Below the pieces are notes generated by a model. The model was not told the origin of the DNA. It saw nothing but the letters and a program-made list of their open reading frames with translations, and did not search any database. This document shows positions 10,889 to 23,456 of a DNA stretch of 64,000 nt, in pieces (positions within the stretch are counted from its first letter, which is position 1; every line of letters starts with the position of its first letter). This DNA is from Serripes groenlandicus. Lineage: Eukaryota; Mollusca; Bivalvia; Cardiida; Cardiidae. The stretch spans positions 7,861,668 to 7,925,667 of the forward strand of contig JASEVX010000017.1 in assembly GCA_031761405.1 (NCBI GenBank), in the 5' to 3' direction. The translations under genes were made by a program, and so were the position numbers.

Positions 10889-11344
10889 ATACTTGCCTCT
10901 GTGGTTATTGCTACTGATTTGAGTGTAAATATACTTTCTACATTTTGTATCAAAATATTTGCCTTGTGTAAATAACTTGTTTGTTGCACTGTTCAATCAT
11001 TATTAGTTATCATTTTTGTGATGCTTTGTTTAATGTTTATTTCAAATTAAACATACTTACATTATGAATATTTGTTGTTATCATAACTATGGACAGGTAA
11101 CTGGTACAAGTATGATTATCCACATCCACATAACATAGGAGTTTCACTTAATCAATTATTAATGATAAATGAAACTCATGTTTTATCTGGTCAGTTCTGT
11201 TTTAAAGATTTAAATGGAAAGGTTATCAGTTGTTTGTACCCCTGACTGACATTCTACAAATAAAAAATCTCACAAAGAAATATCATAGAATTCACAATGC
11301 AAATATAACATGCACTCCCATTTTGACTAGTTTACATCTTCGAT

Positions 11345-13478
11345 TCAAGCATAGCGGGGAACAATGCTGTTTCTAAAGTTACAGAGCATGAAGCATATAA
11401 AAACAATTTCTGAGGACAGTTTGGTCTCTGTGGCAGTCATCGGTTCGACAAGAATACGATATGTTTTGGCAAGTCCAATAATCCTTTCGATATGAACTCG
11501 TTTTCTAGAAATCTTTCTATCCCTAATAACTGTTTCACTGTTCATTCTGTTCTTTTTTTTGAAGAATGTCGGTATGTTGATGTGAATATCGAAAGGCGCA
11601 AATATGTCCTGAACATTAAACCCTTTGTCCGCCATAATACTGTCATTCAGAGAGCACATTGATGTTAGGGCACTGCGCTCAACAATCTGCCGATCACTTG
11701 TTGAACCACCGTATGCATCAGATACATATGAAACGAGTCCCCCAGGAGTAGCACCAACTAAGACTTTAATAGTGTTTCTATTTTTATAAGTTGAGAATGT
11801 TGTCTGTTGTGCACTTGGGTTCTTTGGTTTTTTAATAGGGCATTCTGTACCATCTATGATCACTCTAGTGTTCGGATAGTTTCTCTTGAAGCCTGAAGGA
11901 GCAAAGTATCTCACTAATTTCTGAGTAGGCCAAATGTCAAGCTCTTTCCATTGTCTGTACATAAATAAAACCCATGTTAAAAAGACATTAGCAACAACAC
12001 TTTCTGCAATACCAAACATTCTAGATAATTCAAAGTTAGTTGTGTGTCTTCTCAATTTCATCAAAACAAGGAACAACTGGTCAGGGACAGTGACGTTACT
12101 GACTGAATGATAAACATAATTCAGCTGAAATGCTGCAGGACCTAATGTGTTAAGGACAAGAAAAAATTTCATGTATGTTTCTAATCCTGTGTACAAATGG
12201 ACAGCAGCTGAATCGTTTTCAAAGTTATGAATACTGTAAGCAGCCACTTTAGGAGTCTGCATACATGAATCAACAGATTGAATTATAATGGGCTCTCTGT
12301 GGACCTCTACATCTAATGTATTCTCTGTTGCGACTGTAAACACTTCTGCACAAGCTCCGACATCAAGATCATCACTGACAAGATCAAGTTTGTAAGCTAT
12401 ATATTCTGGCTCTGCATGTTCTTGACCCACATCATAGTCTGCAGAGGTGTTCGTGATATCCTGGAACACTTTACGTCTTGTTGATTCCCTGGCATTGCAT
12501 CGACTTTTTTGAACCTGGGCTTTCAAGGCGGTCTCAGAACAAGTCCAGGCAAAAACTCTTGGTACAGCTGACTTCTTCAGTGTCTTATTTTGTCGATCAG
12601 TACCTGAAAGGCATAAAACACATCTGTATTCTCAACAATTAATAAAGGGCACACACCAAACTTGTTAGGTTTAAAAGTGATCAGTGAGTGGCCATGCCTT
12701 TTCCCCTTATATACATAGTGAAAAAAGGTGTGAAAGGGATTGCATTGCATGGCCACTCAACCTGTGGTCGAGGCATTTATGTACGCAGACAGAACATCCA
12801 TTTTTCATGATTTAATGTTTTAATGTCAGTCTTTTTACAATAGTATTGATAGACTATCATAATGTTTCAATATGAATCATGATGCGCATCCGGAGTCCTA
12901 CTAGACTCGTTAGATTTTGCCAGGACTCATTAAAATGTGAAAAAAACCTAAGACTCATTCATATGTGAAAAACACATGAGAGGACCCATTGAAAGAAACA
13001 CTATAAATAAATGTGGCATCAAATAAAACGTGGTCTGTAAAAGAATTCGTTTATCAAATAATTTTGAAACACGACCCGGTCTTATAAATAATAATCATCT
13101 GTTCGAAGTACACGTAGACGTCTAGTGTCGAAATAGGAATGTCAAGTTGCTGTGCGAGTTATCATAAAAGTATACTGGGAACGCATTGACTAAAACTGTC
13201 GAAACTGTATGACGAAGGAAATATACAAATTCGGATAACAGAGCTACTTATGTTTCGAATGCAATAATTTTCTTACCAGCATATGTAAGTGAGTTGTAGT
13301 CGTCTGGTATGAAGTGATTTTCACAAATGTACGAATACGTCTTTGGTGACCAACTTCCGTATTTGGTTTCTCCCCTTTTTATGGCGTGCACCCACATTTT
13401 CCGTCGTGAAATATCACTAGGAAACAAATGTCTCCCTTTTCGCGAGCATTTAGGAACACAACACGTCGTTTCTGGCAT
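11345..13478 (-). CDS. THAP-DDE transposase of the ISL2EU-like element (two exons)
   Basis: Exon 1 is 13277-13478 (start M-P-E-T-T-C-C; donor GCTG|GTAAGA). Exon 2 is 11345-12603 (acceptor TTTCAG). The join is phase 1 and reads T-Y-A-G-T-D-R-Q-N-K, giving 486 residues. Residues 1-75 are a C2CH THAP zinc finger: C-C-V-P-K-C, F-P-S-D, R-R-K-M-W, W-S-P-K-T-Y, then C-E-N-H-F. Like other THAP domains it is followed by an A-V-P-x-V-F box. A helix-turn-helix lies near residues 257-278. The DDE_Tnp_4-like core gives candidate catalytic residues D318 (I-I-D-G-T-E), D393 (M-A-D-K-G-F) and E440 (H-I-E-R-I-I-G). The frame is intact, with no stop or shift, so an active or recently active enzyme is possible. 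It presumably binds the terminal repeats through THAP and cuts there. Confidence 0.88.
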
Positions 13479-13544
13479 TATTTAGTTCATTTATTTCCAC
13501 AATGTTCAATGTTTACAATAGTGGGAACGCCCACTACGATAAAA

Positions 13545-13632
13545 TCCGAGGACAACCGGTTCAAGGACCTACTTGACCGAAGCGCCACCACAAATATGAA
13601 TTGGGGAGATAACCCACCGATGATTGCCATTG
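13545..13632 (-). repeat. Right terminal inverted repeat of the ISL2EU-like element
   Basis: Complement of the left repeat at 5438-5530; plus-strand blocks are GGACCTACTTGACCGAAGCG, CCACC and GGGAGATAACCCACCGA. It lies 67 bp upstream of the transposase start codon, so it probably holds its promoter. Confidence 0.65.
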
Positions 13633-14331
13633 TACGCAACTATTACGAAAGTGCCCATTTCACCGGATGTTGACTGTTCAACATACTATTGATTTTGGCC
13701 ACTGTGAAAAAGGGCAAAATCGTTTTGAATTCTAAATGTATACGCATACCATGCGTAAATAGCTTCGAATTACGATGTTAATGTTGACAATATATGTTCT
13801 TGAAACACAAATATGCACATTGTATATGGTGACAGTGTCATATTACGCCTGTTGAAAGTATTGCGGTTACTTTCGTGAGGCGGACAGAGAAATCCGAGTG
13901 ATTTTACATACTTATAATTCTTAGGCCAATGGAAGCCAGAGGCGTCAAAACGCTAATGTAAAAGGGGAATCGTTAAGGATTGTGTTAAGTTTTATACATC
14001 ATTGTCCGGAAATATTGTGCTGCATAGGTCAAAACTCCGTTATATTTGTTAATGATTTATTGCCATTATGTAACGTGATGAACAATGGCACTTGCTTGCG
14101 TTACTCTTTTTATCAAGAGTTTATATCATCCCGATTTTTAGTGGTTTAAGTACTTTGACTATACTAGTAAATGCGTTTATATAATCTTTATCCTCTTTCC
14201 TCAACTGTAAATGCAATCATCCAAAGGCACACGATTAAAAATATTTCGGCGACAACAATTAAAAACACTTATACGATTAATAGATTGTTATACATATATC
14301 GTTTGATAATGTTGAATATAATTCAAATTAC

Positions 14332-14442
14332 CCATAATCCATGTTTGATGGTGACGTCACACAGGTTCGACTGTTCTTTCACCTGGTTATATAGTAGATA
14401 TCGAATTGAAGGCGGTTTACTTTTGAATTCATCGAAATCCAT
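14332..14442 (-). pseudogene. KLHL-like copy 1, exon 1
   Basis: 111 bp, as in copy 2. Starts M-D-F-D-E-F-K-S-K-P-P-S and ends L-C-D-V-T-I-K-H-G-L-W at donor TGG|GTAATT. Flanking sequence upstream (to about 14500) and in intron 1 (14190-14331) also aligns with copy 2, which fixes the boundary of the duplicated segment. It is separated from exon 2 by the ISL2EU-like element. Confidence 0.75.
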
Positions 14443-17016
14443 CTTGCCTTTATTTGTCTTCTCTCTTTTGCTAATAACGTAGGGATGAATTCAGTCAGTT
14501 CCAATGAGGGACATTAGTGATAATTATATTATCTCCCGTGGCAGATAAAGACCAAGGAAGACCAAATAGTTGGTAGGTCCTTTAAGTTGGAATCCTTTGT
14601 TTTTATCGCTATTTCGCAATGAGATATTGCAATTACTCTGTACACATTAATCAAAAATGTGTTAATTAAAGTGATGATTCAAAAGAGAAAATTTACATAG
14701 CAGTGTTTAAAGAAAACAAATGTGGAATTACTAATCAATCTAATAACAGTTGGCCAAGAAAATGCAATTATAAGTGCACCATCCAGTGCAAAGAAACCAA
14801 TGATAAAAACAGAGGAAATCAAATGATAGGACCTAGCTAGATGTAGAGAGTATTAAAGGGAGATAACTGACCGATGTCTCCAATACATTTACGTTGCATC
14901 AGACTGTTAGCCGACTAAACCAAATGAAATGATTATGTAAATTTAAGTCCCTTTTCTTTATATACCAGATAGTATTGTATATAAATCAATTGACACACTA
15001 TGTTATTTAGATTATCATCTAAACATATACAGGAAATTTCATGAGGGTTTATTTATAATCATTTTTATATTAAACGAGTTGAATAAGATAGATATGCCGC
15101 GAGCATCATATTCATCTCAGTTAACGAGTTTACTGAAAGTGAACATAAATTTTGCCGGTTTTGGTGACAAAGTGACTCACGTTGCATAACGTCAAACCGC
15201 TGACGTTAAGTCATTTTCATAGTTTGTCATAATAGTGTCATTTGATATTTTATGTAATGGGCTTTTGACACTCCCAGTGAGGGTTTTATGTGATAAATAT
15301 CGTTACAGTACACGTAGCTGCAAACAAGGGACGTATTATGTTACTAAAACAAATAAAAGCGCCAATGGCACTGTAGTGGCGATCGTATGGAAAATCCTGC
15401 AAAGTAACAAGCAGTATATCGGTGTAGGGCTTGCGATGACTCTGGTGCGGGTATATTTGAGAATGTATCAACCCTGCATCTTTTGACAGTAAAATAATGT
15501 TAGTTTGCCAGAATGTTGTCTTGGTGATTATTTAGTTACGTTCTGAAATTGGTCATGATGTGTTCAAAATTAGGCCATTCCAAAGTTATGAAAAATCTAG
15601 TTGGTATGACTACCGTTTTAGCTCATTAGAATGGCTATTTGTAATCTAAATTGTTCGGGCAATCACATGTTTATCACCAGGTCGATAGGCCATATTAAGA
15701 TAAAATATACTTTACACTTTAGAAATGACTAAATTATCAAGAAAGGAGAGAAAACAGTATCCATTAGTTTGGTGTTTGTTTCAATGATGTCCGATATTAA
15801 ACAGGTCTGTTCAATTTAGTCCCTTCACATTGCATGATTGAGGGTTGTCAAAGACATATAAACACAGTGTATTTATATGTCTCTGAGGTTGTTAAACTGC
15901 TTCGAATAATGTGAGTGCAAAAACAAACACAAAACATGCTCCAAAAGCACAATTTCACTATTTGCCAAACTGTTCAATTTATAAAAATATAGGCATATAT
16001 TATAATGCTCGATCTCCAAACTAAATTAGGCTACACTGTCAGCATTGATTGCTAATTGACTCTAGAACGTGCAGACGTGTATACATAACGTGTGTACACA
16101 CTGACATCGTGTGTCCTTTAAACCTTTGTAAACCAGTCTTATCATCTAGACGCTTTCATATATTTAAACAACTACAAAATAAAGCGTTTATAATATTGAG
16201 ATTTACAAGCTCTTCTGGTTTTTGGTCTCGCGAGCTATTTATAGAACCTTTTGGAATTTCCAGATTTGAGTATCATCAGAGTTGCCGTTATTTGCAAGGC
16301 AGAACGCGCAATGATATTTATTATCTGCCAAATCATGACGAAGATAATATTTACATATTTTAACTCTATGTAGATAATGTCTCGATAAAACTCAAATATT
16401 AGTAACAATCCGGTACCAAAGTAGCACTGTCATTATTATTATTAATCACGTCTCTGCATCAATGATGGAACTATAACGGATGTGAGTAAATTAGTTTGCA
16501 GTAAGGAAAAAAAATATCAACCGATTGTTCAAAACCGACTATGTAAATATTTTTCGTTGTTGTTGTTTCTGTTAGCATTGTGGCGATTGTCAAACCAATC
16601 GCCACAAAAACGATTAATAGTTTTGAGCAAGAATTCACGCACAGTTGCATGTATGCCTACATATTTAGTTTCAGTTAGACCAATAAATAATTGCACAAAA
16701 TAACTTATACAGTGTGTCATTGAAATAGTTTAGTTTAAACTTATTTATTTTACATCGATTGCGAAACAAGCCTTAGGCTTAGATTAATCACTCTCGATGT
16801 CTGCTTCCTGGAGACTTAACCATTGAAATACTGTGAACGTTATAAACTCTGCAAACCAACTGTCCACGGTGGAACCACGATACAACTTTAAAATCTAGGA
16901 AACTATATTTATTAGAAGTTCATATTTCATAGAAACCAGTTCATCAATCGCGACCCAAAAACGCCTTTATGAGGGTTGATATTCATGTCTTAAATTTTGT
17001 GATTGATATTTCTTTA
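14443..17016. other. No recognisable gene; AT-rich flank of KLHL copy 1
   Basis: The first ~60 bp still match the upstream side of KLHL copy 2. Beyond that I see only scattered short frames with no family resemblance. Two neat hairpins occur: AGACATATAAA...TTTATATGTCT near 15857-15887, and TGTGGCGATTG...CAATCGCCACA near 16579-16606. Neither is followed by a T run that would suggest a known RNA. Confidence 0.4.
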
Positions 17017-20000
17017 TTAGTCGCCGGGCAGAAGCCCGCGAAACACATTTAGATGTCTTGAACATATTACAATTGTGTTTGTTTAAAAACACTAAGTAAT
17101 GACACATCTAAAATGAAATAAATATTCCGATGTTTTAGGTATTTTCAGTTTCTTTATTTTGACTCGCATTTATTTTTTTTTGTTTTATTTACGAAGAGAA
17201 AACAGACCCTATTAGCTAGACTGGTATACTTTATTTTACACTATATACTACATGTAATCAAAAGGCGATAACTACACACCTTTACGTCGCAGTCTAATTT
17301 GTTTACTTACGCGCACCTGCGTGACTCGCGACTACCAACTGCGTAGATCAATCTCCTTTGCAGAGAGCCGATCTTTACACTCACTTACAGATAGTAAATT
17401 ATAGGTGATTCCAAATGTTTATTTGGTTGGAAACAAATGAAGAAAAGAACAAACCGAGATAAAACTGGTTTTAATGGAAAAATGACTTTGAACGAACACT
17501 CTCTGCCTATAAAGAGAGTTTCAAGAACGACACCTCTGCGAATAAGAAAAGTTCGGGTCTTTCGTACAAAATTATTTCGTCCTTGACAATTTTAAATGTG
17601 TCATTTAATTCCCTAAAGGCATATTGCTTCCGATCTGCATATTGTATGCATCATTGACACAAGGGCGCTCATCATAATATAATTTTAAAACATGAGTAGT
17701 TTGTTATTTTCATTATAAAAAAGGAAGGAAAGAATTAAAATAAATTAACATGTTGTAGGGCTAAGTTTATGTTCGAAACTAAGTTTAAATTATACAACAA
17801 TTTCAATGAGATTTAACTGTTTAGTTGATATTATATTTCGAAGGTGGTCTAATTTATAAATATTGGACTACATTTCAACATTTGTTAAAGTATGATATAG
17901 TTACGATGCCAAGCTAATATCATTTTGAGAAAAAGAGAAAACTCATGTCTTCAGCGATTTAACCCTTATCTCATTGTTTTAAAAGTAAATTGCTGCAAAG
18001 GTGTCCACTGTAAGACTTTAAAAGAGGAAAGGTAAAATGACGTGCTATTGCATGCAAATCCTAAATTGTCTGTTTTGTGGTTTTATTGAAAAATAATAAA
18101 ATTCAAATATTCTGACAAACATCTTGAAAAGTGTATGTGGAATTCACAAATCTTATAATTATTCCTTAATGAAAGCACTGTATACATACTAAGACTAATG
18201 ATTGGCAAGATTACTCATTTCCATTACTGTTTATGATAAATAATTAGTTGGTTGTGTGTATGGTCAACCTACTTTGGAATGGAGATTGATCATAAACAAT
18301 GAAAGGCTTCAATTATCATTCACTTCGTTGACAAAACAATGCAAGTTATGATACATTTTCACTTGACCCCACCCCTGATGTTCCAATATGCCCCTCAGTT
18401 GATAACTGTTTATTCAACTACTATAATGTTAGTGTTATGCATAACTGCACTATGGATATCCGGCGACATTGATGCGTTGCATCAACTTTCTCTTGTATAC
18501 CTATGAAGATGACATCAAATTGGTTCCTAGGAGTGACGTTAGTCGGACTTCCAGTAGGGCCACCATGGCCCTGGATAAATCAAATGAGCCAGTGGCAAGT
18601 ATACCTCAGCTTGTCACAAGGCGAAATAACCCAAACAATTATGTCTGTCGTTTGTCAAAAGATGGCATGAGCAAACCCTTAGGTCTGATTCAGATAAGAA
18701 GACTTTCGAAGTTGTTACCATATCTCTCTATGTAAAACAAGTGACTTCCGAGGCGGTGTCAATTTTGACCCTATGGGCATTACTAGAAAAATGATGGTAA
18801 AGGACCACTAAACATTGCTGCACACCAAATATCTAAGCTCTAGAGCTTTCGGTTTTAGAAAAAAAGATTTACAAAGCTGTTCCCTATATATCTCTATGTA
18901 AAACAGGTGACCCCTGGGATGGGGACAATTTTGACCACAGGGCATAATTTGACGAATTTAGATAGAGGACCACTAGACAATGCTACTCACAAAATATCTA
19001 ATCTCTAGATAGGTCTTTCGCTTTCAGACAATAAGATATTCCATGGCTGCCAGAGTTCTGCATGGATTAATTTCTCTGAAATGTTATGAAAGGGAAGCAC
19101 CAAAAGAACATCCATCTGTAGTTTCATTAAATTTGACAAAGATGTCGTATACATACATTGTTGGCTACGCACAATCAACGACGGACAAAGGGCAATCACA
19201 TTAGCTCACACTGAGCACTTTGTGCAATAGGTTAGCTTATAACAATGGAAATAATATAGGTAAGCTAGGTAATCGATTAATTGAATATGAATTTTGGTTA
19301 GAAGCAAACGAACGAATGACTGATGAGGAACCGGATGCAAAACCCAATCTAATTTTAGTATTGCCTTTACACTTGTCTTGTGATATTAAAAGAGTTTATT
19401 CGACATTATGATATAAATCATTGACGAACGCCTAACAATGACTTGTTATTTATTGCTCAATGTGCCGTTCCGTCGATTTTCGGCAGCCGCCTGCAAAACA
19501 TAACTGAATTTGGAATTCCCATACAATGTCCTTGAACACAATTTCTGATGTTCGGAACAGACTGTTCAGGCTGCCGGAACGCCTATTGGCTAGTACAGAT
19601 GGAACTCCGGCGTTGTCCCCTATTTCGACTAACCCAACGCACTATTGCAAAACCCCTTTAAAGAGAAAACCTGTGTTTTTCCTGTTTATAACAAATTTAC
19701 AATACATAAATAAGAATGTAAACAAGAATAGTCCACTTCGATCCATAATAAATCGTTGCAGAGTAAATGTATACTTGTAACGTTGAAGATAGCCGGTGCG
19801 TGAAAATATATCCGTAAAATAGCTGATCAGCTGTGTATTGAAAGGTTGTTTGTTTTAACAGTTGGTCCATTTTGATAAACAAATCCCAACGCGAAGACAT
19901 AATCTATACATGCTCATGTCTAACCGTACACAGTAGATACTAACATGTACCTAGACATGGTATTTTAGTTTACATCTAAGTTCAAAGGCTACTAATTGTT

Positions 20001-21861
20001 CTGATAAAAATGAATACGATATGGCTGATAGTCGAGAGGCAATGTATCGTAAATGAAAGTAAAACTGAACAGCGTTAAAGGCTTAATTCAAAATATATTA
20101 CAAAATTAAAGTAGGTAAAAGTCGATCTACAATTATCAAATTGTAAATACAATGGAAAAAGGAAGTATTTAATGTAGGACCCTTTCCCTCACATATCAAT
20201 AACTGAATCAGTGTACAGTTAGATACAAGAGAAAGTTGATGCAACGCATCAATGTCGCCGGAAATGCATACTGCAGTTATGCATAACACTAACATTATAG
20301 TAGTTGAATAAACAGTTATCAACTGAGGGGCATATTGGAATATTAGGGGCAGGGTCAAGTGAAAATGTATCATAACTTGCATTGTTTTGTCAACGAAGTG
20401 AATGATAATTGAAGCCTTTCATTGTTTATGATCAATCTCCATTCCAAAGTAGGTTGACCATACACACAGCCAACTAATTATTGATCATACACAGTAATGG
20501 AAATGAGTAATCTTGACAATCATTAGTCTTAGTATGTATACAGTGCTTTCATTAAGGAATACTTATAAGATTTGTGAATTCCACATACACTTTTCAAGAT
20601 GTTTGTCAGAATATTTGAATTCTATCATTTATCAATAAAACCACAAAACAGACAATTTAAGATTTGCATGCAATAGCACGTCATTTATGTTTCCCCTATT
20701 AAAGTCAACATTGGACACCTTTGCAGCAATTTACTTTTAAAACAATGAGATAAGGGTTAAATCGCTGAAGACATGAGTTTTCTCTTTTTCTCAAAATGAT
20801 ATTAGCTGGGCATCCTAATTATATCATACCTTAACAAATGATGAAATGTAATCCAATATTTACAAATAAGACCACCTTTGAAATATAATATCAGCTAAAC
20901 AGTTAAATCTCATTGAAATTGTTGTATCATTTAAACTTAATTTCGAACATAAACTGAGCCCTACAACATGTTAATTTATTGTAATTCTTTCCTTCCTTTT
21001 TTATAATGAAAATAACAAACTACTCATGTTTTAAAATTATATTATGATGAGCGCCCTTGTGTCAATGATGCATAACAATATGATCGGAAGCAATATGCCT
21101 TTAGGGAATTTAATGACACATTTAAAATTGTCAAGGACGAAATAATTTTGTACGAAAGACCCGATTCGTGACCTACATTCTTCTTCGCAGAGGTGTCGTT
21201 CTTGAAACTCTCTTTATAGGCAGAGAGTGTTCGTTCAAAGTAATTTTTCTATTAAAACCAGTTTTATCTCGGTTTGTTCTTTTCTTCATTTGTTTCGAAC
21301 CAAATAAACATTTTAAATCACCTATAATTTACTATTTGTAAGTGAGTGTAAAGAGCGGCTCTCTGCAAAGGAGATTGATCTACGCAATTGGTATTCGCGA
21401 GTCACGCGATCAACAGTTTTAGGTTAGAAACAGTTCATATTTTAGATATACATGGATAAACATTATAAAATGAATTCCTCACAAATCAAGACATCTCTTT
21501 GAACATGAAAATAACATTCAGTAAGTTAAGATTGCTATTTTAAAGGAGAATTCGACGTGATTTTTACTTGATATTGACACATAACAGTCTGCTTGCTGCA
21601 AGTCTCATGGGGACGGTTTTGTCTTCGTAAATAAAACCCAAAAAAAGAGATGCGAGTCAAAATAAAGAAACTACTAATACTTAAAACATCGGAATGTTTA
21701 TTTCATTTTAGATGTGTCATAACTTAGTGTTTTTAAACAAACGCAATTGTAATATGTTCAAGACATTTAAATTTGTTTTTTTCTAATAATAACTTCTCCT
21801 CCCATGTGATTTCCGAAAACCTATTAACAATAGAAGTCGCGGGCTTCTGTCCGGCGACTAA
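17017..21861. mobile_element. 4.85-kb non-autonomous element with ~1.5-kb terminal inverted repeats
   Basis: The left end TTAGTCGCCGGGCAGAAGCC and the right end GGCTTCTGTCCGGCGACTAA are inverted partners. The arms (17017-18496 and about 20223-21861) stay alignable to their inner edges, at about 90% identity by eye, with several indels. A candidate 3-bp target duplication TTA lies at 17014-17016 and 21862-21864. The ~1.7-kb centre has no transposase; it holds two diverged copies of a 'CTCTATGTAAAAC(A)(A/G)GTGAC...AATTTTGACC' repeat near 18722 and 18893. Arm length and lack of coding suggest a foldback-type element or a deletion derivative. Superfamily unknown. Confidence 0.75.
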
Positions 21862-21945
21862 TTAAACCTACATTCTTCCGCGATAATGTAAACAACATTC
21901 AGAAGCCAAGATACACTTTCGGTTAAATTCACTTTCAATACTTAA

Positions 21946-22215
21946 GAGTATTGGTGGCGTAGAGGTAAGAGTGTCCGCATCGAAAGCGAGAGACCAGGAA
22001 TAGATCCTCGGTCGGGTCATACCAATTTACCCCTCATTGGTGGGGGTAAATGACTGAAGAGCTCTTGTCAGTTTATTTGAATGTATTTTACGCCGCTTTC
22101 AACACCATCAGTTTAATCCCGGCGTTTACGGCAAGGTTAAAAGTACTTCCATTCCATTTACCCTGACAGCAATGAGCGGGTCGTAATGTTAATCCTACAA
22201 TCATGAGCGCCAATG
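21946..22215 (+). repeat. tRNA-derived SINE
   Basis: The head reads GGTGGCGTAGAGGTAAGAGT (A-box-like) and then AATAGATCCTCGGTCGGGTC. The body contains TTTTACGCCGCTTTCAACACC, a stretch common to mollusc SINEs as I remember them. A related, reversed copy lies at 49135-49400, and a body fragment at 25470-25665. Confidence 0.55.
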
Positions 22216-22255
22216 AGGGAAAGCTTGTTTGAAGGCTTTCGAAACAATATTTTAA

Positions 22256-22422
22256 CTTTCCCACATATACGCTAATTTTGACTCATCTACAGCAGGTGAC
22301 CTTTTCTCCTTTATCAACTTAATTGTAAACTTCCACTGGAAGTGATTTCCAGTATTTTTGCCTCATCAACGTCGTCTGCCGCAGATTTGTTTTATGTGGG
22401 AAAGCGATATAAACATTCGGTC
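22256..22422. mobile_element. Palindromic MITE relic (TTAA family)
   Basis: Ends TTTCCCACATATACG and TTTTATGTGGGAAAG are inverted partners. Inner markers CTACAGCAGGTGACC and CGTCGTCTGCCGCAGATTTG match the family. The central hairpin is reduced. No clear TTAA remains. Confidence 0.55.
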
Positions 22423-23261
22423 CAATGTATGCACTACTCTCGGTAAGTTATTTATGCGAAACTAAATATTTTAACGTGAAGTTCAACCTAGATTTACGAA
22501 TGACCTATTAAAGTACGCTATATATACTAGTATATCATGAACTTAAATCGATGTTTACTTTATTTTATTTCTTTACGATCTAGAAACCATTCTAAATTTC
22601 TCCAGATTATTGAATCATCCTATAACGTATGGCGTCAATTTTTCATGTATTGACATTGCACTTTCAAAAATGTACTTCCGAGTCGCAAGTTTCGATATTA
22701 GGTCTAATTTTAACACTAACTTCATTTGAAATTGTGACGTCACTGATCTTTTTTAACACCACTCGGAGTTATTATTTGTGGAAAAAGGCACTCTTATACA
22801 TATTTATTAACCAACCGTGACGTTATCATTCGGAGTACTGCACTCGAAAAAAGGTAGATAACGTGACTTCGTGAATCTCAATTCTATATTTAGAAAAAAA
22901 GGTATCACAATACGGAACATGAGAATCGATTACAGTTACCGTAACCCCACGATGATCGTAACAGCTGACTTATACATACAATTCGATAATGGTTCCATTA
23001 TCAAAAGCATTATCGTTAATATAAAACCCAATATTTTGTACTTAAAGCTTTAAGTGGTAGTATTTAAAATATCTCGTTATCCTATTCTCTTTATAATTTG
23101 ATGAAGTTGACGTTTCATGCCTGATTGGAGCCCACAGTTAATGTTTATGTTTCGATAATGCAGCAAACAAAAGCGATATTTATCTATAAATGTTTTCGAG
23201 TACATTTGTCAAACTTATGTATCCGCAATTAATTTCCACAAAACGCCTGTAAATGGTTTAA
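22423..23261. other. No recognisable gene
   Basis: AT-rich with two short plus-strand frames of 60-63 codons that resemble nothing I know and lack splice context. Confidence 0.35.
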
Positions 23262-23456
23262 CCCTCCCCTTTCAAACATAAAGATACTGACGACGCATCT
23301 GGTTTTGAAAACAATGAGCAATTTTTCGTCTTGCCACAATAATTTAAACTTTATTCAATAGTTGATATTTTATTTATAGAGAGTTTCCATATGTTTTCAA
23401 AATCGTCTGCTATAGATTTGTTGTTTGTTGGCAATGGTTTAGTCACGTCTATTGGG
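23262..23456. mobile_element. Palindromic MITE relic (TTAA family)
   Basis: Starts TTAACCCTCCCCTTTC and ends in the family phrase AAATCGTCTGCTATAGATTT. The centre still reads GTCTTGCCACAAT. Diverged; the right TTAA is lost. Confidence 0.5.

Larger units (their letters stand above)
5438..13632. mobile_element. ISL2EU-like two-gene DNA transposon inserted in KLHL copy 1 intron 1
   Basis: The element spans imperfect terminal inverted repeats at about 5438-5530 and 13545-13632. The best block is GGTGGCGTTGCGGTCAAG then TTGGTCC on the left, against GGTGGCGCTTCGGTCAAG then TAGGTCC on the complement of the right. Outward of this AATG-TCGGT-TCCC aligns without gaps. It encodes a THAP-DDE transposase (minus strand) and a YqaJ-type nuclease (plus strand), converging on a ~3.6-kb middle filled with duplications and MITEs. 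From memory, ISL2EU elements pair a THAP-linked transposase with a YqaJ protein and make 2-bp target duplications. I could not fix the exact ends or target duplication, so the borders are uncertain by tens of bases. Confidence 0.75.
1..14442 (-). pseudogene. KLHL-like BTB-BACK-kelch gene, copy 1, degraded (whole span)
   Basis: This is the paralogue of the intact gene at 56781-60777, with the same four-exon structure on the minus strand. Exons are 14332-14442 (111 bp), 5225-5309 (85 bp), 4124-4266 (143 bp) and 1779 down to beyond the window start. Exon lengths and intron phases (0, 1, 0) are identical to copy 2, and intron sequence is also partly alignable, so this is a genomic duplication and not retrocopying. 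Introns have been inflated by transposons: intron 1 is 9.0 kb against 256 bp in copy 2, and intron 3 is 2.3 kb against 474 bp. Exons 1-3 are open with good GT and AG sites. Exon 4 carries a 4-nt deletion near 1363 and a ~430-bp insertion, so no full-length protein can be made without further events. BTB-BACK-kelch proteins usually act as CUL3 substrate adaptors; that role is family knowledge only. Confidence 0.8.

Noticed and set aside
16049..16363. 104-codon plus-strand frame
   Set aside because: No recognisable domain, no supporting splice or promoter context, AT-rich composition; left as unassigned.
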